This document shows, in pieces, positions 14,401 to 22,327 of a stretch of DNA of 25,457 nucleotides. The notes beneath the pieces are model-generated. The model was not told the origin of the DNA. It was given only the letters and a program-made list of their open reading frames with translations, and searched no databases. The stretch comes from Planctomycetota bacterium (GTDB lineage Bacteria; Planctomycetota; Phycisphaerae; Sedimentisphaerales; UBA12454): contig JAHJUV010000066.1 in the NCBI GenBank assembly GCA_018828825.1, positions 1 to 25,457 on the forward strand. The letters are read 5' to 3'. The position numbers and the translations under genes were made by a program. Position 1 is the stretch's first letter. Each line of letters begins with the position of its first letter.

Positions 14401-14854
14401 CCTGGGTGCGTTTTATTTCCAAATCCAGACACTTGCCAAATCATCGGAGTTAAATGACATTGAGAAAAAATCCGGGAAAATCATAAGAAAGCCGAAGGGC
14501 ATTTTTAACGGCGAATATTTTGATATTTTAGATGCTAAAACTGAGACTGGCTACAGTTCATTTTACAGTTTTCAAATAACGCAAAAAGGTAAACAATTCG
14601 GAAGGTATGAATCGAGTTCGCTTTTGACAGATGAGCATTTTTCAGCTGTTTTGTCTTTAGCTGAAGATAAATTAAAAGAGCTCGGCGGCCGGATACTTGC
14701 CGGCGAAATTGATATAACGCCTTACAGGCACGTTAAAAATGTCGCCTGTACTTATTGTCCGTATAAATCGCTTTGCCGGTTCGACTGGCAGATAAACGAT
14801 TACGAGGAAATTAAAAAGATTTCTAAAACGGAATTTTTAAATGAATTGGACTAA
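11474..14854 (+). CDS. addB: AddB subunit of the AddAB helicase-nuclease
   Basis: Subunit of the AddAB (RecBCD-like) complex that resects double-strand breaks and loads RecA. The protein has 1126 residues, close to B. subtilis AddB. N-terminal Walker A is GRSGAGKTT (residues 7-15); the helicase-like region is otherwise degenerate, as in the family, where AddB recognises Chi. The C-terminal PD-(D/E)xK nuclease is intact: IEGKIDRVD at about 913, VVDYKTSQ at about 933 and LQLPIYLLA. A [4Fe-4S] staple is shown by one Cys at about 773 (ASCPYQHFARH) and the C-x2-C-x5-C group at about 1092-1101 (CTYCPYKSLC). It overlaps addA by 14 bases, so the two are coupled. Its first codons form the right copy of the repeat at the cassette boundary, so its start and upstream control region came with, or were changed by, the insertion; the coding frame is intact. 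Confidence 0.93.
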   Translation: MVQFILGRSGAGKTTLCIKQIIENLFNEKSEQNLVFLVPEQATYQAERAILANSKIKGYSRLHVLSFQRLCYMIFGKNLAARPLTMQGREMIVNRLLCENADKLSIFSSIASAGLANAIAEFQQFGKSPDDVDKLIEQLKSSSQLTSSKLTDINLIYKQYLAFVEGNFLNSDNQLNLAKDAVSQTPFLKDCLLWVDGFAGFTTSEILLLTELLKVSASSKIALCIDPEPCHSDDGANQDWAGIFEPTQKTYTDLVSLIKSLKLPVEKPVILKETSRFKNSKALAHLEKNIFSFENVSPVPCNGEVKITACAKTRLEVDYVARQICSLVRDKGFRWRDIAVIASDIDQYRHFIQAIFSDFNIPFFIDRRRGLQQYPAVELITTALKIATDRFTTNDVINYLKSDLVPVSRDEVDQLENYCLAFGVEGNDWLRTEAWDFAPPDDDFNNEQIEKIRNKATENLLSFRTLLQSSGSIDAEKFCKALFDFLDSLNVRGQLTDWTKAAIETGRLDEAQLHQQFFAQFTQLMDDFAFIFKNASFSAKQYSAIISSAFSQMTVALIPPALDQVLVGSIERSRHPDLKAVFLIGATQQQFPIPVYYDNILNDTDRKVTSDIGFELSRTGSSQLIERRYLAYIAFTRPSHFLYITYPLADEKGNEIQPSFLVSQLKSLFGDLDSAGGCLTAEEKYFGNSGFSGLYNISDLTGFLALTLGRDNLSPQDDLDAKCKWLLDTASKDYDLTKVKSAIDYNNTARLDNLPVQDILSTSATKLKSFASCPYQHFARHILKLEERRVFELEPFSLGLFFHKALEILFNNLKSKNISFSTAGTDLLNQLIDKSVEKLLIEDSFLKSFNLRTKHNSFIILSATEMVKTAVLEFSKIASAGSFTQIASEIGFGDKFPLPAIEIELEKGKKLHIEGKIDRVDTTSKAGVNYCMVVDYKTSQTAINWSLFSAGLDLQLPIYLLAIRNQTVEKNKNLIPLGAFYFQIQTLAKSSELNDIEKKSGKIIRKPKGIFNGEYFDILDAKTETGYSSFYSFQITQKGKQFGRYESSSLLTDEHFSAVLSLAEDKLKELGGRILAGEIDITPYRHVKNVACTYCPYKSLCRFDWQINDYEEIKKISKTEFLNELD
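11492..11522 (+). repeat. 31-bp direct repeat, right copy (addB Walker A codons)
   Basis: Perfect copy of 10291-10321, here inside the functional addB at codons 7-17. Bases beyond 11522 continue as normal addB, whereas those beyond 10321 enter the cassette. Confidence 0.95.
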
Positions 14855-17800
14855 AGGACAGAAGCAGGCAATCGAATCGCAGAGCGGCGACATAACCGTA
14901 GCTGCCTCAGCCGGTACAGGCAAGACGACCGTGCTTTCGCAGCGGGCTGTCAGAGTTCTGGGCCAGCCTGATTTATGTCCTGACGTTTCGGATATTCTCG
15001 TTTTGACCTTTACCGAAGCGGCTGCGGGCGAGATGAACGCGCGAATAGCGCAGCACCTTCGCGATGCGGCATCTCGGACAAAGAATGCCCATCTTCGCAA
15101 ACAGCTTTTGATGCTCGACAGCGCCGACATAAGTACGATTCATTCATTCTGCAAACGTATTATCAGTCAGCATTTTCATCGTCTCCAGCTTAATCCTGCT
15201 TTCAGGGTGATGGATGCCGATGAGAGTAAACTTATAAAGGCCGAAATTCTCCAGCAGGTAATCGAAGAAGCCTGGAACGATATGCCGCAGGGTATGGGTC
15301 AACTTTTGAGCGGCAGGGCGGTATCGAATCCGAGAAACAATTTCCTCAACTGCATAATAGATATCAACGATTTTCTCGATACGGTTGTGTCCCGTCAAAA
15401 TTGGTTCGACAGGGCGGCCGTTTACAATGACGCGGTGATTTTAGCGTCTTCGGAAGCCGTTAAAAGTCAAAAACAGATTATTCTCGATAGTCTTAAAATC
15501 TTCAAAGAGCAGTTTGAATGGTCGTTAAGCCTTGATGAAAAAATTACAAATGGACACTGGAAGCAGCAGATTGGAGGTCAGTGTCTGGCGACAGTTTTAC
15601 TGGCGATAGATTTTCTTCAAAAAGATGATTTCAAGTCTTTCTCTGAACTTCTTGATAGTTTTGATGGTTTTAAGTGGAATAATAAGCCCAAAGGTCTTGA
15701 AGATGAGAAAAAAGAGCTTGTTCGGGCTGCTGCACGAAAAGCAATTGACGGTTTTAAAAATCTTAACAATTTTGCAGTACTTAATCCCGATTATGCCGGT
15801 CTTGTAGCAGGGGCCTGTTCAGTTCAGACAAAAGTGTTGATTGAGCTTGTCAAAAAATTCGACTTCGCTTATCAAACCAGAAAGAAGCAGCTAAACTGTG
15901 TGGATTTTGCCGATCTTGAGAAGTATATGCTGAAACTGCTGTCCGAAAACGGTGATGTCGATACCGCCAAGCCGTCGGACATTGCTCTGCAGTTGCAGAA
16001 AAAGTATAAATATATCTTTGTTGACGAATATCAGGATATAAATCCCGTTCAGCAGAGGATAATCGACCTCTTGAGCGGCTTGGCGAAAGTTTTTGTAGTC
16101 GGCGACGTCAAGCAGAGCATTTATGCCTGGCGGGGAGCCGATTGCGGCCTGTTTGTCCAGCGGCTGGGCAAAACGGGGATTGACGAGTCGAAATCCCGTG
16201 TCGATTTGAACGAGAATTTCCGCTCCCGCCCCGGCATTTTAAATTTTGTCAACGAAGTTTTCTCTCGCATTATGACCGAATCCGTTGTTGCGATAGATTA
16301 TGACGAAAAGACCGCTCTTAAGCCTTTTAACGCCTCGTCGGACAAGTCTCCAAATCCCGATGTGGAACTGATTATCGTTGACGAAGACCCTGCAGAAGAA
16401 AAACAGACCGACAATGACGATGATGACAACCAGACCGGCGTTGTTTCGGCAGATGCAATAAATTGCAGGGCTCTGACGGTTGCCGATAGAATAAAAGAGC
16501 TTGTAGAAGTTGAAAAGTTTGAGATATATGACAAAAAAATTGCAGCCAACCGTCCTTGCCGCTGGAGCGATATTGTAATTTTAACCAGAGACTTTAAACA
16601 TCGTGCCAATAATTATGTCCAAATCCTCCGCTGTGCCAATATACCTGTTGTCAGCGACAGCTCCTCGGGCTATTTTGCGACTACCGAAATAAACGATATG
16701 CTTTCACTGCTTGAGGTTCTTGACAATCCCCATCAGGATATTCCCCTTGCCTCTGTTTTAAGGAGTCCTGTTTTCGGTCTTTCAGATACGCAGCTTGCGC
16801 AGATAAAATCGCATAAAAATTCTCAGGCAGATTTTTATTCTCTGCTCGAATCTGTAGCGAAAAAATCAGACGATAAAGACCTGCAAAAAATGGTTTCTGA
16901 AATTTTGCATCGTCTTGACGATTGGCGAACTCTGGCTCGACGTGGTTCGCTGGCCGATTTAATCTGGCGGATTTATTCCCAGACCGATTATTTATCGTTT
17001 GTTTCCGCTCTGCCCGGCGGTTCTCAGAGACACGCGAATTTGCTGAAGCTTCATCAGCGGGCGATACAGTTTGAAAACTTCGCATCCAGCTTTAATGTTA
17101 TTTCATTGTCCAGATTTGTTAATTTTCTGCAAAAACTCCTCGAATCCGGCGGCGATTGGGCTCCTGCCGAGCCGGACAGCTCCGCTTCAAATGCTGTGCG
17201 GGTGATGAGCGTTCACAAGAGTAAAGGTCTGGAATTTCCAATTATGATTTTAGCCGAGACAAACAGGGAATTCCGATTCGGCTCTCACATCGGCGATTGT
17301 ATTACAGATAATCACGCGACAATCGGGATTAGGATAATAGATGAAAACAGCGGCACAAAGCTGCCATCGCTTACCTGGCAGGTGATAAAACAAAAACAAA
17401 GAAGACAAAGCCTTGCCGAGGAAATGAGGATTTTGTATGTGGCGATGACCCGGGCAAAGGACAAGCTGATTATATCCGGCGCCGCCGAATCTAAACACTG
17501 TATCTCCCTGCTGAGCAATGCCGCATTTTGCGATTCAGAGAAATTGCCTTTCTTTTTGATAGAATCCGCCAAAAGCGAGCTTGATTTGATTTTGCTGTCC
17601 CTTGCAAAATATAAAAAACTGCACAGTCATTTTAAATTGTCAGTACAGGTCGATACCCGTAATGAAAATATATTTGATTTTAGGATATATCAGCCTGACA
17701 AGATTTTACAGCTCAAAGGCAAATTCCTGAAAAAACGTCCCGCCAGCAGGTATGAAACGATAAAATCACCTTTGCCGGACAAGACCTTGCTTGAGAATAT

Positions 17801-18473
17801 CGCTGAAAATCTGAACTGGCAATACCCGCTTAAAGATTGCGCCTCAATAAAAGCAAAGCAATCTGTTACTTCTATTGTGCAGCAGGAAGAATTTGCCGAG
17901 GCAGACTGTAGTTTTTCATTTGATTCTTTTGAAAAACTTACCGGCCGGGGCGACAACCTCGTTATCGGCAGTGCGACTCATCTCGTTATCAAAAATATAA
18001 ATTTAACCGATGCCGTCAACAAAGACAAAATCAGTCAGGTTGTAACTGACTTGCTGGAAAAGGGTTATATAGCAAAGCAGGCCGCTGAAAAAATCAATAT
18101 TTCGTCTATTTTGAAGTTTTTTAATAGCGATTTGGGCAGGCTTGTCAGTGATGGCAAAAATACCGTGTTAAAAGAATGGCCTTTTACTTATGCAGTTTCG
18201 GCGGCGGATTTATATCCCGATTTAAAGAATTGCACCGAAGAAAAAATAATCATCCAGGGCATCGTCGATATGCTGGTTAAAACGCCTGATGGTTTGATTG
18301 TAATGGATTTCAAGACAGACCGTATCGATTCTTCACAATTGCAGCAGAGAAGCAAACATTACGCGCCACAGTTAAAATGGTACTGCAAAGCGGCAGGGGA
18401 GATTCTCGATGTTAAAAATATTGCCGGCTGGTTATATTTTCTTTCCGCAGGTGAAGCAATAAGTATTTGTTAG
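14841..18473 (+). CDS. addA: AddA helicase-nuclease subunit
   Basis: Protein of 1210 residues, close to B. subtilis AddA. UvrD-type superfamily 1 helicase motifs appear in order: Walker A AASAGTGKTT (residues 21-30), LVLTFTEAAAGEMNARI, IHSFC, Walker B FVDEYQD at about 394, VGDVKQSIYAWRGAD at about 420, NENFRSRPG at about 457, VMSVHKSKGLEFP at about 788 and LYVAMTRAKDKL at about 865. The C-terminal nuclease shows GIVDMLV at about 1140 and VMDFKTDRID at about 1156, then YAPQLKWY. It unwinds 3' to 5' and cuts one strand while AddB cuts the other. An Asp/Glu-rich insert lies at about residues 510-535 (DEDPAEEKQTDNDDDDNQ). It starts inside the end of addB and ends 2 bases before the convergent transporter gene. 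Confidence 0.95.
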   Translation: MNWTKGQKQAIESQSGDITVAASAGTGKTTVLSQRAVRVLGQPDLCPDVSDILVLTFTEAAAGEMNARIAQHLRDAASRTKNAHLRKQLLMLDSADISTIHSFCKRIISQHFHRLQLNPAFRVMDADESKLIKAEILQQVIEEAWNDMPQGMGQLLSGRAVSNPRNNFLNCIIDINDFLDTVVSRQNWFDRAAVYNDAVILASSEAVKSQKQIILDSLKIFKEQFEWSLSLDEKITNGHWKQQIGGQCLATVLLAIDFLQKDDFKSFSELLDSFDGFKWNNKPKGLEDEKKELVRAAARKAIDGFKNLNNFAVLNPDYAGLVAGACSVQTKVLIELVKKFDFAYQTRKKQLNCVDFADLEKYMLKLLSENGDVDTAKPSDIALQLQKKYKYIFVDEYQDINPVQQRIIDLLSGLAKVFVVGDVKQSIYAWRGADCGLFVQRLGKTGIDESKSRVDLNENFRSRPGILNFVNEVFSRIMTESVVAIDYDEKTALKPFNASSDKSPNPDVELIIVDEDPAEEKQTDNDDDDNQTGVVSADAINCRALTVADRIKELVEVEKFEIYDKKIAANRPCRWSDIVILTRDFKHRANNYVQILRCANIPVVSDSSSGYFATTEINDMLSLLEVLDNPHQDIPLASVLRSPVFGLSDTQLAQIKSHKNSQADFYSLLESVAKKSDDKDLQKMVSEILHRLDDWRTLARRGSLADLIWRIYSQTDYLSFVSALPGGSQRHANLLKLHQRAIQFENFASSFNVISLSRFVNFLQKLLESGGDWAPAEPDSSASNAVRVMSVHKSKGLEFPIMILAETNREFRFGSHIGDCITDNHATIGIRIIDENSGTKLPSLTWQVIKQKQRRQSLAEEMRILYVAMTRAKDKLIISGAAESKHCISLLSNAAFCDSEKLPFFLIESAKSELDLILLSLAKYKKLHSHFKLSVQVDTRNENIFDFRIYQPDKILQLKGKFLKKRPASRYETIKSPLPDKTLLENIAENLNWQYPLKDCASIKAKQSVTSIVQQEEFAEADCSFSFDSFEKLTGRGDNLVIGSATHLVIKNINLTDAVNKDKISQVVTDLLEKGYIAKQAAEKINISSILKFFNSDLGRLVSDGKNTVLKEWPFTYAVSAADLYPDLKNCTEEKIIIQGIVDMLVKTPDGLIVMDFKTDRIDSSQLQQRSKHYAPQLKWYCKAAGEILDVKNIAGWLYFLSAGEAISIC

Positions 18474-18475
18474 CG

Positions 18476-19363
18476 TTATTTATTCGGTTCGATATGAACC
18501 GTAATATTTACCGGCTGGGTAATTTGCCTGTGAAGTTCATTTTCAAGAGATTCGGCAATATCGTGAGCCTCTGTTATTTTTAGCTCCGGGTCGACAAGAA
18601 TATGCAAATCCATAAAAAGTTCTCTGCCGACAACTCTTGTTCGCAGCTTGTGCCAATTACGGATTTGCGATTGTGATGCGATAATTTTTGTAATCTGTTC
18701 ATTTGTGCTGGCATTGACCGCACGCGCGGTAAATTGCCCCATAGAGTCGCCTAATATTTTAAAGGCAACCCAGATAATCATTACTCCGACAATAATCGTT
18801 GCTATCTGGTCTGCATAGCCGAAACCGAACATAGATGCAACGGCTCCAATTGCAACAGCAATTGAGCTGAAAGCGTCTGAGCGATGGTGCCATGCGTTTG
18901 CATAGACCATTGAACTGGAAAATTTCATAGCGACATTTCTGGTAATAATAAAACAATATTCTTTAGAGACTATTGAGATTATCGCCACGGCCAGAACGGT
19001 ATAGCCTATTTTTGAGATTTTTTGTTCCGTGATGCTGCCGGCGGCCTTGTAAATCATCCCCCCGGCTAAAATCGCCAATAGCAGGGCGATAAATATGGCC
19101 GCGAAATTCTCAGCCCAGCCGTGCCCGTATGGATGATATTCATCGGGTTTTTTGGAGCCTATTTTTGCGCCGACGATAACAGCGAAATCCGTTATCATAT
19201 CCGAAAGCGAATGAACACCGTCAGCTATCAGTGCCATCGATGACACAAGAAATCCCGCAATAATTTTTGCTGCCGTGAGAATGAGGTTTATAGCCAGGCC
19301 AATCCACGTTACCCTGCGAATTTGACCAAGAGCCTCGGCGTTTTTCTCTACTTGTGGAGGCAT
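18476..19363 (-). CDS. Cation diffusion facilitator (CDF) metal transporter
   Basis: Inner-membrane divalent-metal/proton antiporter of 295 residues. Hydrophobic segments near residues 18-40, 42-62, 84-105, 115-138, 157-178 and 180-200 fit six membrane spans, followed by a cytoplasmic C-terminal domain ending HRQITQPVNITVHIEP. The metal site is His51-x3-Asp55 in span 2 (DGVHSLSD) and His-x3-Asp in span 5 (WHHRSDAFSS). The His/Asp plus His/Asp set is typical of zinc (and cobalt or cadmium) exporters rather than manganese ones, so zinc efflux is the likely role. HPYGHGWAENFAA is the usual post-span motif. The start is 1 base after the phosphohexomutase stop, so it is the last gene of the top6B operon. 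No metal-responsive regulator is nearby. Confidence 0.92.
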   Translation of the reverse strand: MPPQVEKNAEALGQIRRVTWIGLAINLILTAAKIIAGFLVSSMALIADGVHSLSDMITDFAVIVGAKIGSKKPDEYHPYGHGWAENFAAIFIALLLAILAGGMIYKAAGSITEQKISKIGYTVLAVAIISIVSKEYCFIITRNVAMKFSSSMVYANAWHHRSDAFSSIAVAIGAVASMFGFGYADQIATIIVGVMIIWVAFKILGDSMGQFTARAVNASTNEQITKIIASQSQIRNWHKLRTRVVGRELFMDLHILVDPELKITEAHDIAESLENELHRQITQPVNITVHIEPNK

Positions 19364-19364
19364 T

Positions 19365-20738
19365 TTATTGCCCTGTAATTTTTTGTATTATAGCTGTGAT
19401 TTTGTCCAGATACTTTTTCGGGTCCACATCTTCTTTAAATTCTGCGATTAGTCTCATTACAGGTTCAGTATTGCTTGTCCGCAGGTGGATCCAGCCGTCG
19501 TCAAAATCGAACCTGCAACCGTCGTCTGTATTGACTTTTGATTTTTTGAAGGTTTTTTTTGCCTGTGTGATTATTTTATTAGCCGTCTTTTTGTCAGCGT
19601 CAAATTTCTGTTTTATCATTTGATAAGCCGGTATCTCGTCAACAAGCTGGCTTATTGATCTTCCAGTTTCGGCGCAAAGCTGCAGAATAATCGCCATTCC
19701 TATAAGGCTGTCGCGCACCGGCCCGATGCGCAAATCGATGATTCCGCCGTTGCCCTCGCCGCCGATTACGCAATTGTTTTTTATCATAGCTCCTGCGACA
19801 TTTGCTTCACCCACCGGTGTGCGGATAACTTCGCATCCTGCCTCTTGTGCAACATCGTCAATCATTCGCGATGTGGAAAGATTTGCGGCCGCCGAGCCTT
19901 TTTTGTGACTGAAAATATATTTTGCGGCCAAAGCAAGGGTATATTCTTCGCCGATATATCTGCCGTTTTCGTCCACGATTGCGAGCCTGTCCGCGTCCGG
20001 GTCCTGGGCAAAACCGATATTGGCTCCGACTTTTTTGACCGTCTGGCAAAGATGCTCCAGGTTTTCCGCCAACGGCTCCGGCTTATGTGCAAACAAACCG
20101 GTCGGCGCGTCATTTATAGCGGTAACCCGGCAGCCGAGTGTTGACAGGAGTCTTTTTCCGGGTCTTGCACCTGCTCCGTTTACACTGTCGAGGACTACTT
20201 TAAATTTTTTCGAAAGTATCAGGCCTCTGCCGATGCATGTCTGAACCTTTTTGATGTGAACTGTATCGCCGCTGTAGTCTATTACAATCTTGCCGCAATC
20301 CGCAGAAGAAACGAAATCGAATTCTCCTTTTAAAAACAGGGATTTTATTTTTTCCGCCATTCCCGCCGGCGGGGCGATTCCTTTGCTTGTAAGCAGTTTA
20401 ATTCCGTTATATTCGACTGGATTATGAGAAGCCGTAACAACCACGCCGCCGTCGCACCTCAGATGCCTGACCATAATGCCGACGGTGGGGGTGGTTACCA
20501 GTCCCAGGTCGATTATATCCACGCCGACCGAGCACAATCCTGCCGATATGGCCGATTTGAGCATTCCGCCCGATGGCCTGCTGTCTATGCCTATTGCGAT
20601 GGAAAGCTTCTTTTTGCCTTTGGAATTCTTAAGAAATGTTCCAAAAGCACAGCCGTAATTCGTCGCCGTTGACGCGTTCAGATTTTCTCCGACTATTCCA
20701 CGCATTCCGCTGATTGATATAATTAAATCCTGTTTCAT
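19365..20738 (-). CDS. Phosphohexomutase, probable phosphoglucosamine mutase (GlmM/archaeal-type)
   Basis: Alpha-D-phosphohexomutase of 457 residues. Seen: the N-terminal SISGMRGIVG substrate loop, the phosphoserine loop VVTASHNPVEYNG (Ser104, phosphorylated in the active form), the magnesium loop DPDADRLAIVDE at about residue 240, the sugar-binding loop GGEGNGGII, and the C-terminal phosphate-binding RTSNTEPVMRLIAE. All catalytic parts are present. GGEGNGG and the overall layout resemble the GlmM/archaeal mutase group, which makes glucosamine-1-phosphate for UDP-GlcNAc, the substrate MurG uses. Phosphomannomutase activity cannot be excluded. The ATG at 20738 (MKQDLIISISG) matches the usual family start; a TTG six codons upstream is in frame but less likely. 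It lies 23 bases after top6B and 1 base before the CDF gene. Confidence 0.88.
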   Translation of the reverse strand: MKQDLIISISGMRGIVGENLNASTATNYGCAFGTFLKNSKGKKKLSIAIGIDSRPSGGMLKSAISAGLCSVGVDIIDLGLVTTPTVGIMVRHLRCDGGVVVTASHNPVEYNGIKLLTSKGIAPPAGMAEKIKSLFLKGEFDFVSSADCGKIVIDYSGDTVHIKKVQTCIGRGLILSKKFKVVLDSVNGAGARPGKRLLSTLGCRVTAINDAPTGLFAHKPEPLAENLEHLCQTVKKVGANIGFAQDPDADRLAIVDENGRYIGEEYTLALAAKYIFSHKKGSAAANLSTSRMIDDVAQEAGCEVIRTPVGEANVAGAMIKNNCVIGGEGNGGIIDLRIGPVRDSLIGMAIILQLCAETGRSISQLVDEIPAYQMIKQKFDADKKTANKIITQAKKTFKKSKVNTDDGCRFDFDDGWIHLRTSNTEPVMRLIAEFKEDVDPKKYLDKITAIIQKITGQ

Positions 20739-20761
20739 TTTATTGCCAACTATCAAATTTT

Positions 20762-22327
20762 TTATAATTGTCTGGTTTTTTCAAGTACTTCTTTGAGTCT
20801 TGAAACTACGGTTTCCACCTGTTTATCCTTGAGCAAAAGTATTTCCTGCAGTGCCTCGCCGATATAAGGCAGGTAAGTTTCTATATAGCCTCTCTTGGCC
20901 ATTTCCTGCCGGATACGCTTCTGTTTTCGCAGATATATGCCAAGTTTACGTCCGCATTCCTGCACTGCAAGTTTTATTTCCTTTATTATTTCAGGATAAT
21001 GGGCTATCGCCTCTTTGCTTTCAGATGTAAACGGCACCCATACCGATGCGATATGGACCATAAGAACCATTGGCCCCATCGGCAAAGTGCCTCTCGACTG
21101 CGAAAGGCTGTAATTTCGCCAGTTAATTTCGCCAACTGCCTTATGGATGGCACAGGCTCCCTGCTGATAGAGCAGCGGCACACGATTGGCGAATCGTTTC
21201 AGTTCCATTTGCACTTGTTTGTCTTCGTCGTCTCCGTCCCCGTTGCTTTTATTCTGTGCGGTTTTGAATCCGTAGGCGATTGCCGCTTCGATAAGAAACG
21301 GATTTCCCCGGTAAACGCTGGGTTTTCTCGTAGATGCAGCGTAAAATTCCGCCTCGACAGTTCTTTTCAGTCCCTGCTCAAGCTCATTTTCACCTATCGG
21401 CCCGATACAATTTACTGGCGGCGCCATTATTTTTGTTTCGTTTATGGCGGTATGCAGAACTTCGGCTTCTTTTAGACTCAGACTTGCCGGCCGTGCATTC
21501 TTCGAAAGTTTTGCCTTTTTGCATATTCCACCGGCCATATTCGAACTTACCCGCGAGAAATCGTGATGCAGAAATGCCGAAAGACGTTTGGACGTGCTTT
21601 CTTTTGCCATCTTGTAAAGCAGGCCGAGTTCCACCCCGTAAGGATGCGGCTTTATCTCGACCGGCACGAAAGGCATCTTTTTGCTTTGCTGTTTGTATTC
21701 ATATACCGAACCGTCCGGCAAATTATAAATTATTGTGGCGTGCGGATTGGCCATTGCAGTCTGAACGAGATATTCATCGACAGACTGTTTTCCCTTCTGG
21801 TATTTTCCTTCGAGCGTTATCGTTACCTGTGTCCCCGTCGGCAGGTCGAAATCGCAGTCTTCGTCCAGTACCACCAGAGGCTTGTTTTTGCTTGTATCAA
21901 TCTGAACATGACAATGCGATGCTTTTTTTCTTTTATCAGTCCTCGATATAATCTGAACCGGTTCGCCTGTCGTCAGCAGTCCGTACATTCCAGCTGCTGA
22001 TATGCCGATACCCTGCTGGCCTCTGGACATTTTCAAACTGTGAAACTTGCTGCCGTAAAGCAGCTTGGCAAAAATATTTGGGATTTGCTCGCTGACGATT
22101 CCCGGCCCGTTGTCTTTTATTGTTATAGTAAACTTTTTTTCGGTAAGCTGTTTTATGCTTACGGTTATTTCAGGAAGAATATGGGCCTCTTCGCAGGCGT
22201 CCATGGAATTATCTACCGCTTCTTTTATGGCAGTCAGCAGTGCTTTTCTTGGATTGTCAAACCCCAGAAGATGTCTGTTCTTGGCGAAAAATTCACTTAT
22301 GCTGATATCTCGCTGTTTTGCTGCCAT
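20762..22327 (-). CDS. top6B: DNA topoisomerase VI subunit B
   Basis: ATP-binding subunit of a type IIB topoisomerase, which relaxes and decatenates DNA together with the Spo11-like A subunit. The protein has 521 residues, and the ATG at 22327 coincides with the N-terminus of archaeal B subunits. The Bergerat GHKL site is complete: N box AIKEAVDNSMDACEEA (about 34-49), DNGPGI (about 73), RGQQGIGISAAGMYG, and GTQVTITL. The transducer domain carries RFANRVPLLYQQGACAI and, with the conserved switch Lys, PFTSESKEAIAHYPEIIKEIK. The frame stays open for 89 more codons upstream as a Lys/Pro/Ala-rich stretch without an ATG, GTG or TTG, so the true start is uncertain. No A subunit is encoded here: the next genes are the mutase and transporter. 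This family is typical of archaea and found in a few bacterial lineages, including some planctomycetes. Confidence 0.93.
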   Translation of the reverse strand: MAAKQRDISISEFFAKNRHLLGFDNPRKALLTAIKEAVDNSMDACEEAHILPEITVSIKQLTEKKFTITIKDNGPGIVSEQIPNIFAKLLYGSKFHSLKMSRGQQGIGISAAGMYGLLTTGEPVQIISRTDKRKKASHCHVQIDTSKNKPLVVLDEDCDFDLPTGTQVTITLEGKYQKGKQSVDEYLVQTAMANPHATIIYNLPDGSVYEYKQQSKKMPFVPVEIKPHPYGVELGLLYKMAKESTSKRLSAFLHHDFSRVSSNMAGGICKKAKLSKNARPASLSLKEAEVLHTAINETKIMAPPVNCIGPIGENELEQGLKRTVEAEFYAASTRKPSVYRGNPFLIEAAIAYGFKTAQNKSNGDGDDEDKQVQMELKRFANRVPLLYQQGACAIHKAVGEINWRNYSLSQSRGTLPMGPMVLMVHIASVWVPFTSESKEAIAHYPEIIKEIKLAVQECGRKLGIYLRKQKRIRQEMAKRGYIETYLPYIGEALQEILLLKDKQVETVVSRLKEVLEKTRQL

